From assembly GCA_020041925.1 (NCBI GenBank), contig CP083409.1: a DNA stretch of 64,000 nucleotides; one strand, given 5' to 3'. A program made the position numbers and the translations under genes. The notes beneath the pieces are model-generated. The model searched no databases. It was not told where the DNA came from and was given only the letters and a program-made list of their open reading frames with translations. Of the stretch, positions 32,936-42,202 are shown piece after piece; within the stretch, counting starts at the first letter, position 1; each line of letters opens with the position of its first letter. This DNA is from Faucicola osloensis_D. Lineage in GTDB: Bacteria; Pseudomonadota; Gammaproteobacteria; Pseudomonadales; Moraxellaceae.

Positions 32936-35674
32936 ATGATGCCAGACAATAGCCAATTTGGGGTAAAACAATCGGATATTGAGCGGTCGCTTATGACCGA
33001 TGCGCCTAGCCGTACGCATAATGAGGCGGATAGCAAATTTACTACCACATATCAAGATGTGGAGCTGGTGTTGCCAGCAGAAGGGCATTGTTTTCATTGT
33101 GGCGATCCGCTACCGAGCCCGCCATTTTTTACCCATGTATTGGGTGAAGATCGGGCGATGTGCTGTATGGGCTGTCAGCTTGCTTCGCAAAGTATCATCG
33201 AGGCGGGGCTTGAGCAATACTATCTTGACCGCAGTGAAATCAATCGTACCGCCAGTCTCCCTGATTCGTTATATCAGCTGCAAGCGTATGACCACGATGA
33301 TATCAAATCGCAATTTATTTACCATCAGCAAGGGCAAAGCGTTGCTGAGCTGTCAATCAGCAATTTGCGCTGTGCTGCCTGTAGTTGGCTGATTGAAACC
33401 CAGTTGTATCGCCTTGATGGCATGGACACTTGCCAAGTCAACCTCACCAATCAACGGATGCGAGTGGTGTGGGATGACAAAAAACTGCCGATTAGCCAAA
33501 TTTTGGCAAATGTGCAAGCCATTGGCTATGATGCCAAACCCTATCGGCAAGATACCCATGAAGCGATGCTCAAGCGAGATAATCGCCGTATGTTGTTTCA
33601 ATTGGGTATTGCGGCATTGGGTGCCATGCAAGCGATGATGTTCGCAGTGGCGCTATATTTTGGGGAATATTCAGGTATCGGCGTCAACGATCGGCAATTT
33701 TTACGCTGGGTATCGCTGTTTGTTAGTATTCCTGTGTTTTTGATTGCAGGGTTGCCATTTTTTCAATCGGCGTGGTCAGCGATTAAAGCCCGCCAAGTCA
33801 ATATGGATGTGCCGATTAGTATCGCTATTGTCATTACCTTTTTGGCAAGTTTATATGCGACATTGACTAGCACGGGCGAGACCTATTATGACTCGGTTAG
33901 TATGCTGATATTTTTCTTATTGGCGGGCAAATTTGTCGAGCACAATGCCAGACTAAAAGCTGCTAATTTAGCCAATGATTTGGTGGTCGTCGAGCCTGTG
34001 TTGGTCGCAAAGCTGGGTCATGAATCGCCGTTAGCGATAGAGAATATGGATGTCTCACAAGTGACGCTCTATGCCAGTCAATATAAAGACCTTTTTTATC
34101 AGTCACTTAGTGTAGACCCTGCCAATAGGGGTGATAATGAGCAAATGGTTTCGGCGCAGACGCTAAAAGTGGGTGATATTGTCCGCATTGATGCCGGTAG
34201 CAGTATCATCAGTGATGGTATTTTGCTGTCAGATAGTGCCACGGTGTCGGAAAGTTTATTGACCGGAGAGAGTGACTTAATCATCAAACGCTTGGGCGAT
34301 AGCATTGTGGGCGGTAGCCAAAATGACAGTCAGCCGTTTGTGATGCAAATTACCACATTACCCAATGACAGCCAAATGGGTGTGATTGATAGGCTAGTGA
34401 ATCGCTCACTCAGTGAAAAACCGCAAATCGCTTTAAAAGCAGACAGACTGGCACGCTGGTTTGTCGCGCGGGTATTGGTGATTGCCAGTATGGTGTTTTT
34501 GGCATGGTATTTTATCGAGCCGAGTCATGCCATTTGGGCAACGGTTGCCGTATTGGTCGCTACTTGTCCCTGTGCCTTGTCATTGGCCACGCCCATCGCA
34601 TTAACCGTTTCTACCAATCGACTAGCAAGCCTGGGGTTTTTGGCGACGCGCGGGCATACCATTACCACACTCGCTGAAGTCACCCATGTGGCGTTTGATA
34701 AAACCGGTACATTGACGTACGGTCAACCCAATTTGATGGCGATTGAAACGCTGGATGTACCGTATGGTGTTAAACAAAATCCGTCAGTGGATTTTACCGA
34801 AGATGACACCAAAAACGAAGACGAGATAAAAAACCAGTTTTTAAGTATTGCAGCGAGCCTTGAAGTGGGCAGTCGTCACCCCATTGCCCATGCGTTATTG
34901 ACAATGACTCGGCAAATGCACTTGCCCGCTACCAGCGATTTGGTACATATTCCAGGGGGCGGTCTGCAAGCTACGATTGATGGGCTAAGTTACCGTCTAG
35001 GTCATCACGGTTTTGCAGTTCAATCAGGATTAGACGATGAGTTACTGCCAAATTTGAGCAAACACCAAGCCAGTACCAGTGTGACCTTATCGAGACAAGA
35101 TAGCCTAAGCAGAAAATGGCAACCACTGGCGCATTTTTATTTTCATGATAAAGTCCGTGAAGGCGCCTTAGCTACCATTAAACATCTTAAAGACCAAGGC
35201 GCGCAGGTGTTGATGCTCACCGGTGACCCCAGTGCTCAGGCGTTTGAAGTGGCGCGCGAGCTTGGTATTGATACGGTTTATAAAGGTCTTACCCCGAATG
35301 ATAAGGTGCAACATTTAAAGGCGCTGCAGCAGCAGGGGCACATCGTGCAAATGGTCGGGGATGGGGTGAATGATGCGCCGGTACTTGCCGCTGCCAATAT
35401 CTCAACCGCTATGGCAGGGGCGGCAGATTTGGCGCAAGTCTCCAGTGACTCCTTGGTGCTCAATGGTCAAATCCAAGCCGTGGCAAAAGCACGTGAGGTG
35501 GCGTTCAAGACCGATCGCATTATTGCCCAAAACTTTAAATGGGCGCTCGGGTATAACTTTATCGTACTGATACCCGCTGCGTTAGGCTATGTGCCGCCTT
35601 GGTTGGCTGCGATTGGTATGTCATTGAGCTCGCTGTTTGTGGTGCTCAATGCGTTACGTCTCAAACGCGCTTAA
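32936..35674 (+). CDS. ccoI: CcoI/FixI-type copper-transporting P1B ATPase
   Basis: A 912-residue heavy-metal ATPase. The N-terminus has the CcoI-type cysteine-rich segment (CFHCGDPLPSPPFF, then CCMGCQLAS), followed by an HMA domain with CAAC near residue 145. Membrane helices follow, with the ion motif CPC near 543, DKTGT near 587, a TGDPS hinge and GDGVNDAP. The cysteine-rich N-terminus argues for the CcoI group, which delivers copper for cbb3 oxidase assembly, over detoxifying CopA. ATG 32936 lies five bases after AGGGG; ATG 32939 is equally possible. The usual ccoG, ccoH and ccoS neighbours are not adjacent, so the assignment rests on the protein itself. Confidence 0.85.
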   Translation: MMPDNSQFGVKQSDIERSLMTDAPSRTHNEADSKFTTTYQDVELVLPAEGHCFHCGDPLPSPPFFTHVLGEDRAMCCMGCQLASQSIIEAGLEQYYLDRSEINRTASLPDSLYQLQAYDHDDIKSQFIYHQQGQSVAELSISNLRCAACSWLIETQLYRLDGMDTCQVNLTNQRMRVVWDDKKLPISQILANVQAIGYDAKPYRQDTHEAMLKRDNRRMLFQLGIAALGAMQAMMFAVALYFGEYSGIGVNDRQFLRWVSLFVSIPVFLIAGLPFFQSAWSAIKARQVNMDVPISIAIVITFLASLYATLTSTGETYYDSVSMLIFFLLAGKFVEHNARLKAANLANDLVVVEPVLVAKLGHESPLAIENMDVSQVTLYASQYKDLFYQSLSVDPANRGDNEQMVSAQTLKVGDIVRIDAGSSIISDGILLSDSATVSESLLTGESDLIIKRLGDSIVGGSQNDSQPFVMQITTLPNDSQMGVIDRLVNRSLSEKPQIALKADRLARWFVARVLVIASMVFLAWYFIEPSHAIWATVAVLVATCPCALSLATPIALTVSTNRLASLGFLATRGHTITTLAEVTHVAFDKTGTLTYGQPNLMAIETLDVPYGVKQNPSVDFTEDDTKNEDEIKNQFLSIAASLEVGSRHPIAHALLTMTRQMHLPATSDLVHIPGGGLQATIDGLSYRLGHHGFAVQSGLDDELLPNLSKHQASTSVTLSRQDSLSRKWQPLAHFYFHDKVREGALATIKHLKDQGAQVLMLTGDPSAQAFEVARELGIDTVYKGLTPNDKVQHLKALQQQGHIVQMVGDGVNDAPVLAAANISTAMAGAADLAQVSSDSLVLNGQIQAVAKAREVAFKTDRIIAQNFKWALGYNFIVLIPAALGYVPPWLAAIGMSLSSLFVVLNALRLKRA

Positions 35675-35694
35675 TAGTGCAATTTACTCAAGGT

Positions 35695-36609
35695 TTATGC
35701 TTTTGGCTTACTAAAATCATACGCCGTGACTATTTGCGCGTTTTTGGCAAAATCGATGAAATAATAGAAGTATTTATCATTCTCATCAATCACCCGATCG
35801 CCGTTGGTATCAGCTTGGGTTGAGAAGTAAAAACGCTTGCTCTCAGGCAGCCATTTATAATGTTTAAAATATTGATTATTGGGCGTGAGTTTCAATAAAT
35901 TTTTGCCATTTAAATCGCTTAAATACAAGGTAAGCTGCTGATCGAGATTGGTTTTATTGTCATCATCATCAGCGATCTCTTTGACTTCATAGATAAAATA
36001 GCCTAGCAGTAAGGTATTGCCGACTTTGACTGCCAATGGGTTGGTTGCTTCTTTAGCGGCTTGCGGTTGGGTAGGTGCAGTTTGTGGGATGTCAGCTTTT
36101 TTCTGCGCTGTTTTGTCATCTGGGCTTAAATCTACCAAGGGCGTGTGCACCGCTCTTATCACAAAGTTATCTTGGGGAAACAGCCGATGTATTTGCCCCG
36201 TTTTTAGCCCTTCAAACACAATATTGTAAACACTGCTTTGAAAATCATAGGGCGCAACTTCTTGAAAGTAGCTGACGGGTGATTTTTTAGCATCACTGGC
36301 ATCGCTGTCATATTTGCGATTGATAGGCACTGATGGAATAATCGGATGCAGTAGATTGGGCACACCTGCCAAATACACCGGAAAATCCATGCGTTTTAAC
36401 CCGACTGTGGCAGGTGGGATACTGGCTGGGGTTTGGGCAATGATGACTTCAGGTACGTTAGACTGTGAAGGGGCAGGGTCGCTCGCTCGGTTAGTTGTCT
36501 CAGGGTCGGGCTGGCAGGCGGTAAGTCCCAAGCCTAGCCACATAGCGCTCAAAGTGATATGTAATGGTCTAAAAAAATTCGCATCACGCCATTGGTTAAC
36601 AAAAGACAT
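35695..36609 (-). CDS. Predicted lipoprotein with a calcium-loop-like motif
   Basis: A 304-residue secreted protein. After a basic N-terminus, the hydrophobic run ITLSAMWLGLGLTAC ends in a lipobox with cysteine, followed by a polar, proline/serine-rich linker. Near the C-terminus DTNGDRVIDEND fits the DxNxDxxxDxxD pattern of dockerin/EF-hand-like calcium loops. The strands around it (LTLYLSDLNGKNLLKLTP, RFYFSTQ) resemble TolB/WD-like repeats. Start ATG 36609 follows a good GGAG; the frame is open further upstream. It is convergent with ccoI, only 20 bases away and with no terminator between. Function unknown. Confidence 0.75.
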   Translation of the reverse strand: MSFVNQWRDANFFRPLHITLSAMWLGLGLTACQPDPETTNRASDPAPSQSNVPEVIIAQTPASIPPATVGLKRMDFPVYLAGVPNLLHPIIPSVPINRKYDSDASDAKKSPVSYFQEVAPYDFQSSVYNIVFEGLKTGQIHRLFPQDNFVIRAVHTPLVDLSPDDKTAQKKADIPQTAPTQPQAAKEATNPLAVKVGNTLLLGYFIYEVKEIADDDDNKTNLDQQLTLYLSDLNGKNLLKLTPNNQYFKHYKWLPESKRFYFSTQADTNGDRVIDENDKYFYYFIDFAKNAQIVTAYDFSKPKA

Positions 36610-36961
36610 AAGAGTCTCCATTACAAAGATAATCAAATATACTACTAAAATGATAAGATATGTACAATCTTTGGTTATATCATCGCATTCAGCGCTATAA
36701 TGGCATTGACTGTTTTTGTCTTGACTGTTTTAAAAAGTAAATAAGAAAGGTAAGTAAATTTGAAATAACCCGACACGGGGCAAAAGGCGCGTGAGTAGCT
36801 ATTTCATAAATTTAGGTTATAATAGTCAAAATTTAGTTAGACGCTTGAATTTTTTGCTTTTAAACTTTCAAATATTGGGCGGCTAACTGGGCAGCACTAT
36901 ATGTATAGTGGTTTATGATTTATTTTCAAAAAGGGATATCTTAGCGATTGCGAGTGCATGA
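36610..36961. other. 352-base divergent intergenic region, lipoprotein / hda
   Basis: No ORF. It must hold the promoters of both genes. A TATAAT hexamer occurs at 36696-36701 and at 36818-36823 on the plus strand, but neither has a good -35 at the right distance. TTGACTGTTTT is repeated in tandem at 36706 and 36721, and AAGTAAAT is repeated shortly after (near 36735 and 36752). Confidence 0.4.
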
Positions 36962-37747
36962 ATGTCGGAACAATTAAGTCTAAACTTAAATATCAAGCAG
37001 TCCGCGAGTATCAGTGACTTTAGTGGTCCAGGCTGGGTATCAATCATCGATGTGGTACGCCAAATGCATGTAGGGCTATTGACGCAGCTGTATCTATACG
37101 GTGAGCGCGATACAGGTAAAACCCATCTACTCAACGCTATCTGCGAATCCTTCCGTGATATCGACCAATCTGTTATTTATCTATCGCTGCGTGAACTGAT
37201 AAACGCTAATATGGATGCCATGGTGTTGTCATCGCTAGAGAATACCACAGTGATTGCGCTTGATGATATGGATGAAATTCAAGGTCATCCTGAGTGGCAA
37301 GAAGCAGTTTTTCATCTGATTAATTTATCGCAAGAATACGGTAATAAAATTATTTTTGCCAGTCGGTTGCCAGTAAAGTCGTTAAATTTTGAGCTGCGAG
37401 ATTTGCTATCAAGGCTTGCGCGAGCCGCAACTTTTCAGTTGCCAACTGGCAGTGATAGGCTTGATAGACAGCTGATTTTGGAATCGGTATTACGCCGTCG
37501 TCATTGGCACTTTGACCCGCGCATTATTGACTATTTGCTCAATGAAGGTCCACATCGCATCGGCGCGATGTTGGCAGTGTTAAACGAATTGCAGCCATTG
37601 TTTTCTAACATGGAACGCACCCCATTAAACAAAGTGAGCAAAGCCAAAATTCAAGATGCGATGAACATCATTGATAATTTAACGCTGAATTTTGAATTGG
37701 CGGACTTTGATGAAATTGCAGAAAATGAAAATTTTTTAGATTTTTGA
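36962..37747 (+). CDS. hda: DnaA-related inactivator Hda
   Basis: A 261-residue AAA+ protein of the DnaA family. The N-terminal QLSLNL (residues 4-9) is a sliding-clamp-binding motif as in Hda, which docks on DnaN and stimulates ATP hydrolysis by DnaA to prevent re-initiation. Walker A is GERDTGKT at about 47-54, Walker B region IALDDMD, sensor region IIFASRLP. It lacks the C-terminal DNA-binding domain of DnaA, which excludes dnaA itself. The C-terminus carries an acidic tail (ELADFDEIAENENFLDF) that makes it longer than E. coli Hda. Confidence 0.9.
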   Translation: MSEQLSLNLNIKQSASISDFSGPGWVSIIDVVRQMHVGLLTQLYLYGERDTGKTHLLNAICESFRDIDQSVIYLSLRELINANMDAMVLSSLENTTVIALDDMDEIQGHPEWQEAVFHLINLSQEYGNKIIFASRLPVKSLNFELRDLLSRLARAATFQLPTGSDRLDRQLILESVLRRRHWHFDPRIIDYLLNEGPHRIGAMLAVLNELQPLFSNMERTPLNKVSKAKIQDAMNIIDNLTLNFELADFDEIAENENFLDF

Positions 37748-37824
37748 CCGGGTTTGTCATAGGAATTGCGTGATAAATGGGTTAGAATCCATTAACAGTT
37801 TGGTGTAAAACAACAGGATATCCT

Positions 37825-38493
37825 ATGAATAAACAGTACTTATGGACGGCTGCTGCGTTGACTGCGGGCGTGTTAGCAACCACACAAACATTTGCCCAAG
37901 TCACCTTGAATGTTACTGATAATACCATCGTGACCGCTATTAATGGTCAAGAAGTCAAAAACGGCTTGCTTTCAAAACCGCAAAAAACCTACAAACTTGA
38001 GCCAGGCAAACATGTGATTACTGCCAAGTACAATCGGTTGTACGAGCTGCGCGGTGACAATCACGATGTGTTACGTTCAAGCAATATTAGCGTTCCGGTA
38101 GAGCTTGCCGACAATCAAACGTATGTGTTGGATATGCTAGGTCAACCAGAAGACTATAATGCCGCTAAAGAATATGTCAAACAACCCACACTAGCGGTGC
38201 TACAAGGTAAGCAAATCATTGCAAGTCAGCAAGCTACGTCAAGCAGTAGTTCAAGCATTTTTAGCGGCTTGGGTAATGCGTTAGGCGGCGTGTTTGGTGG
38301 TAGCTCAAAAGCGGTTGAAGCCAATCAACAAACCATCAATGCCTTAGGACAATCAGGGGGCGCAATTCCCGCTATCAATCAACCTGTTGCGACCACAGTC
38401 AGTTCATCGGATAGTCTCGATCAATTTATGCAGTTATGGTTGAGAGCAACGCCAGCAGAGCGTGATAAAATCCGTCAGTGGGTGCAAAAATAA
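37825..38493 (+). CDS. DUF2057 family secreted protein
   Basis: A 222-residue protein with a clear signal peptide (AALTAGVLATTQTFA, cleavage before QVTL). The mature part begins with a beta-rich domain containing INGQEV, YKLEPGKHVITAKY and VELADNQTYVLDM, which fit DUF2057 (YccT-like, periplasmic or envelope). A serine-rich stretch (SSSSSSIF) and a glycine-rich GLGNALGGVFGG follow. It lies 77 bases after hda with its own ribosome site (ACAGGATATCCT). Function unknown; a role at the cell envelope is inferred. Confidence 0.8.
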   Translation: MNKQYLWTAAALTAGVLATTQTFAQVTLNVTDNTIVTAINGQEVKNGLLSKPQKTYKLEPGKHVITAKYNRLYELRGDNHDVLRSSNISVPVELADNQTYVLDMLGQPEDYNAAKEYVKQPTLAVLQGKQIIASQQATSSSSSSIFSGLGNALGGVFGGSSKAVEANQQTINALGQSGGAIPAINQPVATTVSSSDSLDQFMQLWLRATPAERDKIRQWVQK

Positions 38494-38522
38494 TCACCCA
38501 ATGCGCCCCCATGCGCCAAAAT

Positions 38523-38548
38523 AACGATGCCAAGTGCATCGTTTTTTA
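38523..38548. terminator. Terminator between the DUF2057 gene and gspM
   Basis: AACGATGC-CAAGT-GCATCGTT is a perfect eight-pair stem followed by a T-run on the plus strand. It mainly serves the plus-strand gene. Confidence 0.85.
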
Positions 38549-38577
38549 TGGTCTTTTAACATTACTTACTTTTACCA

Positions 38578-39069
38578 TTAGTTAATAGATAAGACAGACT
38601 GTACTTCAAGTTTATCGAGGGCTGGCTGGTTGATTTGTAGTTGCTGAATGCGAATACCTTGTTGTTCAAACTGATTAAATATATTGGTGATAACGCTGGC
38701 CTGCGCGTGACTAAAAGCAACTTGGATAGTATTGCCATTTTCGACCACTTGCGCATTAACAATACCTGATTGGGTGAGTATTTGTTTGATAGCATCGGCT
38801 TGACTGACTTGTTGGGTTTGGTTGGGATTGATGTTACCTGCTTGACTGCGTAGCCAAAACACATCTGCCATGGTGTCATCGTATTTTTTTTGTGCTTGGT
38901 TGGCTTTACTATGCAGCGTCCAACCACCGACACCGACCACGAAAAAAAGCAAGAACATTGCCAATATCAGCAGCGCAATCTGATCACGACGTGATAAATT
39001 TTGAAACGCGTGACCCAGAGGCGTGGTTAGTTTTTGCAGGGATTGGCTCAGTGAGGCGTGCGGTTTCAT
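38578..39069 (-). CDS. gspM: Type II secretion system protein M
   Basis: A 163-residue GspM. A short cytosolic part is followed by one membrane helix (IALLILAMFLLFFVVGVGGW, about 31-50), a coiled segment and a small periplasmic ferredoxin-like domain (VNAQVVENGNTIQVAFSHA...). GspM binds GspL in the inner-membrane platform of the type II secretion system, and gspL lies directly upstream. The rest of the system is not in the window. Confidence 0.88.
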   Translation of the reverse strand: MKPHASLSQSLQKLTTPLGHAFQNLSRRDQIALLILAMFLLFFVVGVGGWTLHSKANQAQKKYDDTMADVFWLRSQAGNINPNQTQQVSQADAIKQILTQSGIVNAQVVENGNTIQVAFSHAQASVITNIFNQFEQQGIRIQQLQINQPALDKLEVQSVLSIN

Positions 39070-39090
39070 AAATTCATCTCAGTCGTAGGT

Positions 39091-40383
39091 TTAGTCTGCC
39101 AATTCAATATCTATCATGGCAAGGGCACTGCCAGCAGAAGTTGGCGCCACTGCACTGGAAACCGCACTGGCAGTATTGGAAGGCATTGCAGCGGGTATCG
39201 CGGCATCGACAGACCCTAGCTTGGCTTTTATCCCTTTGTTTACCATGTCATTGACGGCTTTATTTAATGAATCGGCGCTTGATGATAAAAGCTGCAGTTG
39301 TAAGTGATTATTTTGAAAATTAAGCTGCTTGGCGGTCAGTTGGTATTGCTGCAATACCGGCTGTATGGACGACAATGTCTGAAGTAGGTTTGGCGTGGCT
39401 GATTGCTGAGTGGTTAATTTGCCAGATAACTGTCGTTGTAGGGTGAGTTTGCTACTAAGCGGCTCATTGGGAAACCACTGGGCGTATTGCTGCGCCAGCA
39501 AAGTTGAGGCTTGTTTTTGTGCTTGGTTGTAATAATACCAACGAAGCGCATCGACCGCAAAGGCTGTTAGCAGCGCACAAACAGTGACTAGGGCGATGAC
39601 TTTGGCATAAGGCGCAAGCGTCGTTTTACCTTTGATTGTCGCAAAGTTAAAAAAATGTCTGACCGGGTCTTTGATTGGCGTAGGCAACAACTCAGACGAT
39701 TCTATGGATAAATTAGGCATACTGGCTAATTGCTGGGCAACGGTTTCATCGTGAAAACCCGTTAAATATAGCGTTTCTAGCATGGGTAATTTAGTGAGTA
39801 CCAGCAGTAAAAAACTAACCGCCATGCCGTGATAAGTATGGAGTTTTAATAGCTGGGTATCTGCATCTTGGTAATAGACCGCGCTTGTCGTAGCCCTCGT
39901 CTCTGTAACCTTCGTGTTTGGGCTTGTAGCTATGCTAGTATCAATTCTAGTATCTATGGTCGGTAGCAATAAAAAATCTGGCAATAAAGCGATTATCTCA
40001 ATACCCGCCAACGAGGCAGCATTGATCCATGAATGAATATCGGCAGCATGAAGCCCAAACAACGCAGTTAATTCGCTGTTGGTGGTGGTCGGCTGAATTT
40101 TGACTTGTAAATCTTCTACCGAACCAATGCTAATATCTTCAAATAAATATCGCCTGCCGGTGTCGCCCAGAGCGTTGAGCTGGCTTGCTGTAAGCGTAGG
40201 CTGGATTGTTAATAAATTGACACTAGGAAAATAGAGACAGGCTTGTAGCTTGGCTGATTGCGTGGTTTGCAGATTGGCAAGGGTCGCAAGCGTTTGCCAA
40301 TCGTCAGCCGTTTGCCAAGTCTGGGTGGTTTGTTGCCATAAACGTAAGGCAGCATGCTGAGTTGGCAACCAAATATGAATCAC
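39091..40383 (-). CDS. gspL: Type II secretion system protein L
   Basis: A 430-residue GspL. The N-terminal 230 residues form the actin-like cytosolic domain that binds the GspE ATPase, and a membrane helix (VIALVTVCALLTAFAVDAL) lies near 262-280. The periplasmic part includes a coiled stretch and a ferredoxin-like end; a serine/alanine-rich tail follows. It precedes gspM by 21 bases. Sequence similarity in this family is low, so the call also relies on size, topology and gspM next door. Confidence 0.85.
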   Translation of the reverse strand: MIHIWLPTQHAALRLWQQTTQTWQTADDWQTLATLANLQTTQSAKLQACLYFPSVNLLTIQPTLTASQLNALGDTGRRYLFEDISIGSVEDLQVKIQPTTTNSELTALFGLHAADIHSWINAASLAGIEIIALLPDFLLLPTIDTRIDTSIATSPNTKVTETRATTSAVYYQDADTQLLKLHTYHGMAVSFLLLVLTKLPMLETLYLTGFHDETVAQQLASMPNLSIESSELLPTPIKDPVRHFFNFATIKGKTTLAPYAKVIALVTVCALLTAFAVDALRWYYYNQAQKQASTLLAQQYAQWFPNEPLSSKLTLQRQLSGKLTTQQSATPNLLQTLSSIQPVLQQYQLTAKQLNFQNNHLQLQLLSSSADSLNKAVNDMVNKGIKAKLGSVDAAIPAAMPSNTASAVSSAVAPTSAGSALAMIDIELAD

Positions 40384-40419
40384 AGAAGTGTCCTACACAA
40401 AATTGACAAATTAAATCAC

Positions 40420-40872
40420 CTAACAGGTGGGAACAAAGCGTTTAATCTCAGCGGCAAGACTGGGTGCCAATATACCCATATCAAACACACGCGCTTCAGC
40501 CAGCGCAAAACCATCGAGTGGCTCATCAGTTAGGATACTGGCAATTTTAGCAATGATATTCATATGACAAACCACCACCATGCAGTCGCCAACCAATTCG
40601 CCTAGCGCATCTACGGCGATGTCTGCATCGTTATCGGGGGTGATGCCCTCATACGTGGTCACAGGCACATGGGGAAAAAATTGCTGGATTTGGGCAAGGG
40701 TTTGCTGGGCGCGGTTGTAAGGACTGACGATAAAATGATCGGGCTCAAAGTTTTCGGCAAGCCACGCTGCGGTCTGTGAAGCTTGGGCTTGACCCAGTGC
40801 TGATAAATTTCTTTCATGGTCTGGCAGGGTATAAGCGCCTGCATCGCCATGACGAACTAAAATTAATTGCAT
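40420..40872 (-). CDS. sixA: Phosphohistidine phosphatase SixA
   Basis: A 150-residue histidine phosphatase. The catalytic LVRHGDA has histidine at residue 8, and the second histidine lies in VVVCHMN. SPYNRAQQTLAQI fits SixA, which dephosphorylates histidine phospho-carriers such as Hpt domains or the nitrogen PTS. E. coli SixA is 161 residues. It lies between gpsA and gspL on the same strand with short gaps, so gpsA-sixA-gspL-gspM may be one transcript. Confidence 0.88.
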   Translation of the reverse strand: MQLILVRHGDAGAYTLPDHERNLSALGQAQASQTAAWLAENFEPDHFIVSPYNRAQQTLAQIQQFFPHVPVTTYEGITPDNDADIAVDALGELVGDCMVVVCHMNIIAKIASILTDEPLDGFALAEARVFDMGILAPSLAAEIKRFVPTC

Positions 40873-40905
40873 GTATTTACCTAAAAATATTTAAAGTTAT
40901 GTTTG

Positions 40906-42114
40906 TCAGTTATGCTTTGGCTGCACTTGATGCGGCATGACAAATTCCACATCACTTCTAAATCCTGCTTCCATCAAGTTTAATGCAACCCCGAGCGGCG
41001 CTTTGTCTTCATAGATAATATCGTGCAAGGCATGGGTAATCGGCATATAAATACCCGCTTTCATGGCTTTTTCATTCACCTGCTGGATAGTATTAATCCC
41101 TTCAGCGGTTTGCCCCAGTTTTTTGATGGCTTGGTCAAGGCTCATGCCACGTCCTAGCATATTACCAATCTGGTAGTTACGGCTTAAGGTCGATGAGCAA
41201 GTTGCATACAAATCACCCACGCCCGACAACCCCAAAAAGGTCAGCGGATTAGCCCCCGCTTTGACCCCAAATCGGCTCATCTCAGCCAATGCCCGGGTTA
41301 ATATCATGGCTTTGGTGTTTTCCCCGATGTCATAGGCAGCCGCCATGCCCATGGCGATGGCATAAATATTTTTGAGCGCACCGCCAAGCTCCACGCCAAT
41401 TAAATCATCACTGGCAAACACGCGAAAAAACGCACTGTGCAGCGCTGTTTGTACCGCAAGCCGTAGCGCTGCAGATTGGCTGGCAATCACGGTGGCAGAC
41501 GGCATATTATTCATGATTTCTTTGGCGAGATTGGGACCGCTCATCACGCCAAAAGCCACATTGGGTAATTCATCCGCGATCACATCACTCATTAGCGCAA
41601 AGGTATCTTTTTCCATACCTTTAGTTAAAGATACGATGGCTTGAGCGCTGATAAAAGGCGCAATTTTTTGTAAGGTTTCGCGAAAAGCAGCACTAGGCAC
41701 TGCCACAAAAATCAAATCTTTGCCTTTGACGGCTGCTTGCAAATCATGGGTAAATTGCAGGCGCTCGTCAAGCTTATGGTCGGGCAAATATTTTTTGTTG
41801 ATATGGGTTTTTTGCATCGATTTGACGCTACGCTTATCGCGTACCCAAAGCGTGACTTCGCAGCCATTTTTGGACGATAAATTTGCCATTGCCGTACCAA
41901 AACTACCACCGCCCAGCACGGCAATTTTGAGGGGCGCAGGTTGATTGGCGAACTGATGGTCTAACTCTGTCTCTAACACCGCTGGGGTGTCCGGCTTAGA
42001 CTTTTTGACCGCTTTTTCAATGACGTCGGCAAACAGCTTGCTGGCTTTTTCACGATTGACATTCAGCTTTTCTAAATTTTCACTTAGATTGGTTGCTAAC
42101 TGGGGTTTTTTCAT
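40906..42114 (-). CDS. gpsA: NAD(P)-dependent glycerol-3-phosphate dehydrogenase
   Basis: A 402-residue GpsA, which makes sn-glycerol 3-phosphate from dihydroxyacetone phosphate for phospholipids. The Rossmann motif GGGSFGTA lies near residue 68, then LWVRD, SLTKGM, MSGPNLAKEI and the catalytic lysine in ELGGALKNIYAI. About 58 residues precede the catalytic domain (E. coli 339 in total). The start at 42114 is supported by AAGGA just upstream; the frame is open to 42162. Confidence 0.95.
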   Translation of the reverse strand: MKKPQLATNLSENLEKLNVNREKASKLFADVIEKAVKKSKPDTPAVLETELDHQFANQPAPLKIAVLGGGSFGTAMANLSSKNGCEVTLWVRDKRSVKSMQKTHINKKYLPDHKLDERLQFTHDLQAAVKGKDLIFVAVPSAAFRETLQKIAPFISAQAIVSLTKGMEKDTFALMSDVIADELPNVAFGVMSGPNLAKEIMNNMPSATVIASQSAALRLAVQTALHSAFFRVFASDDLIGVELGGALKNIYAIAMGMAAAYDIGENTKAMILTRALAEMSRFGVKAGANPLTFLGLSGVGDLYATCSSTLSRNYQIGNMLGRGMSLDQAIKKLGQTAEGINTIQQVNEKAMKAGIYMPITHALHDIIYEDKAPLGVALNLMEAGFRSDVEFVMPHQVQPKHN

Positions 42115-42202
42115 TGAAAATCCTTGAATCCACTTGTCCTGCAAATACTGACAACAGGGCACCCTTTACATGAGCAAAATATAAAAACGGCTAGCTTAGC
42201 CG

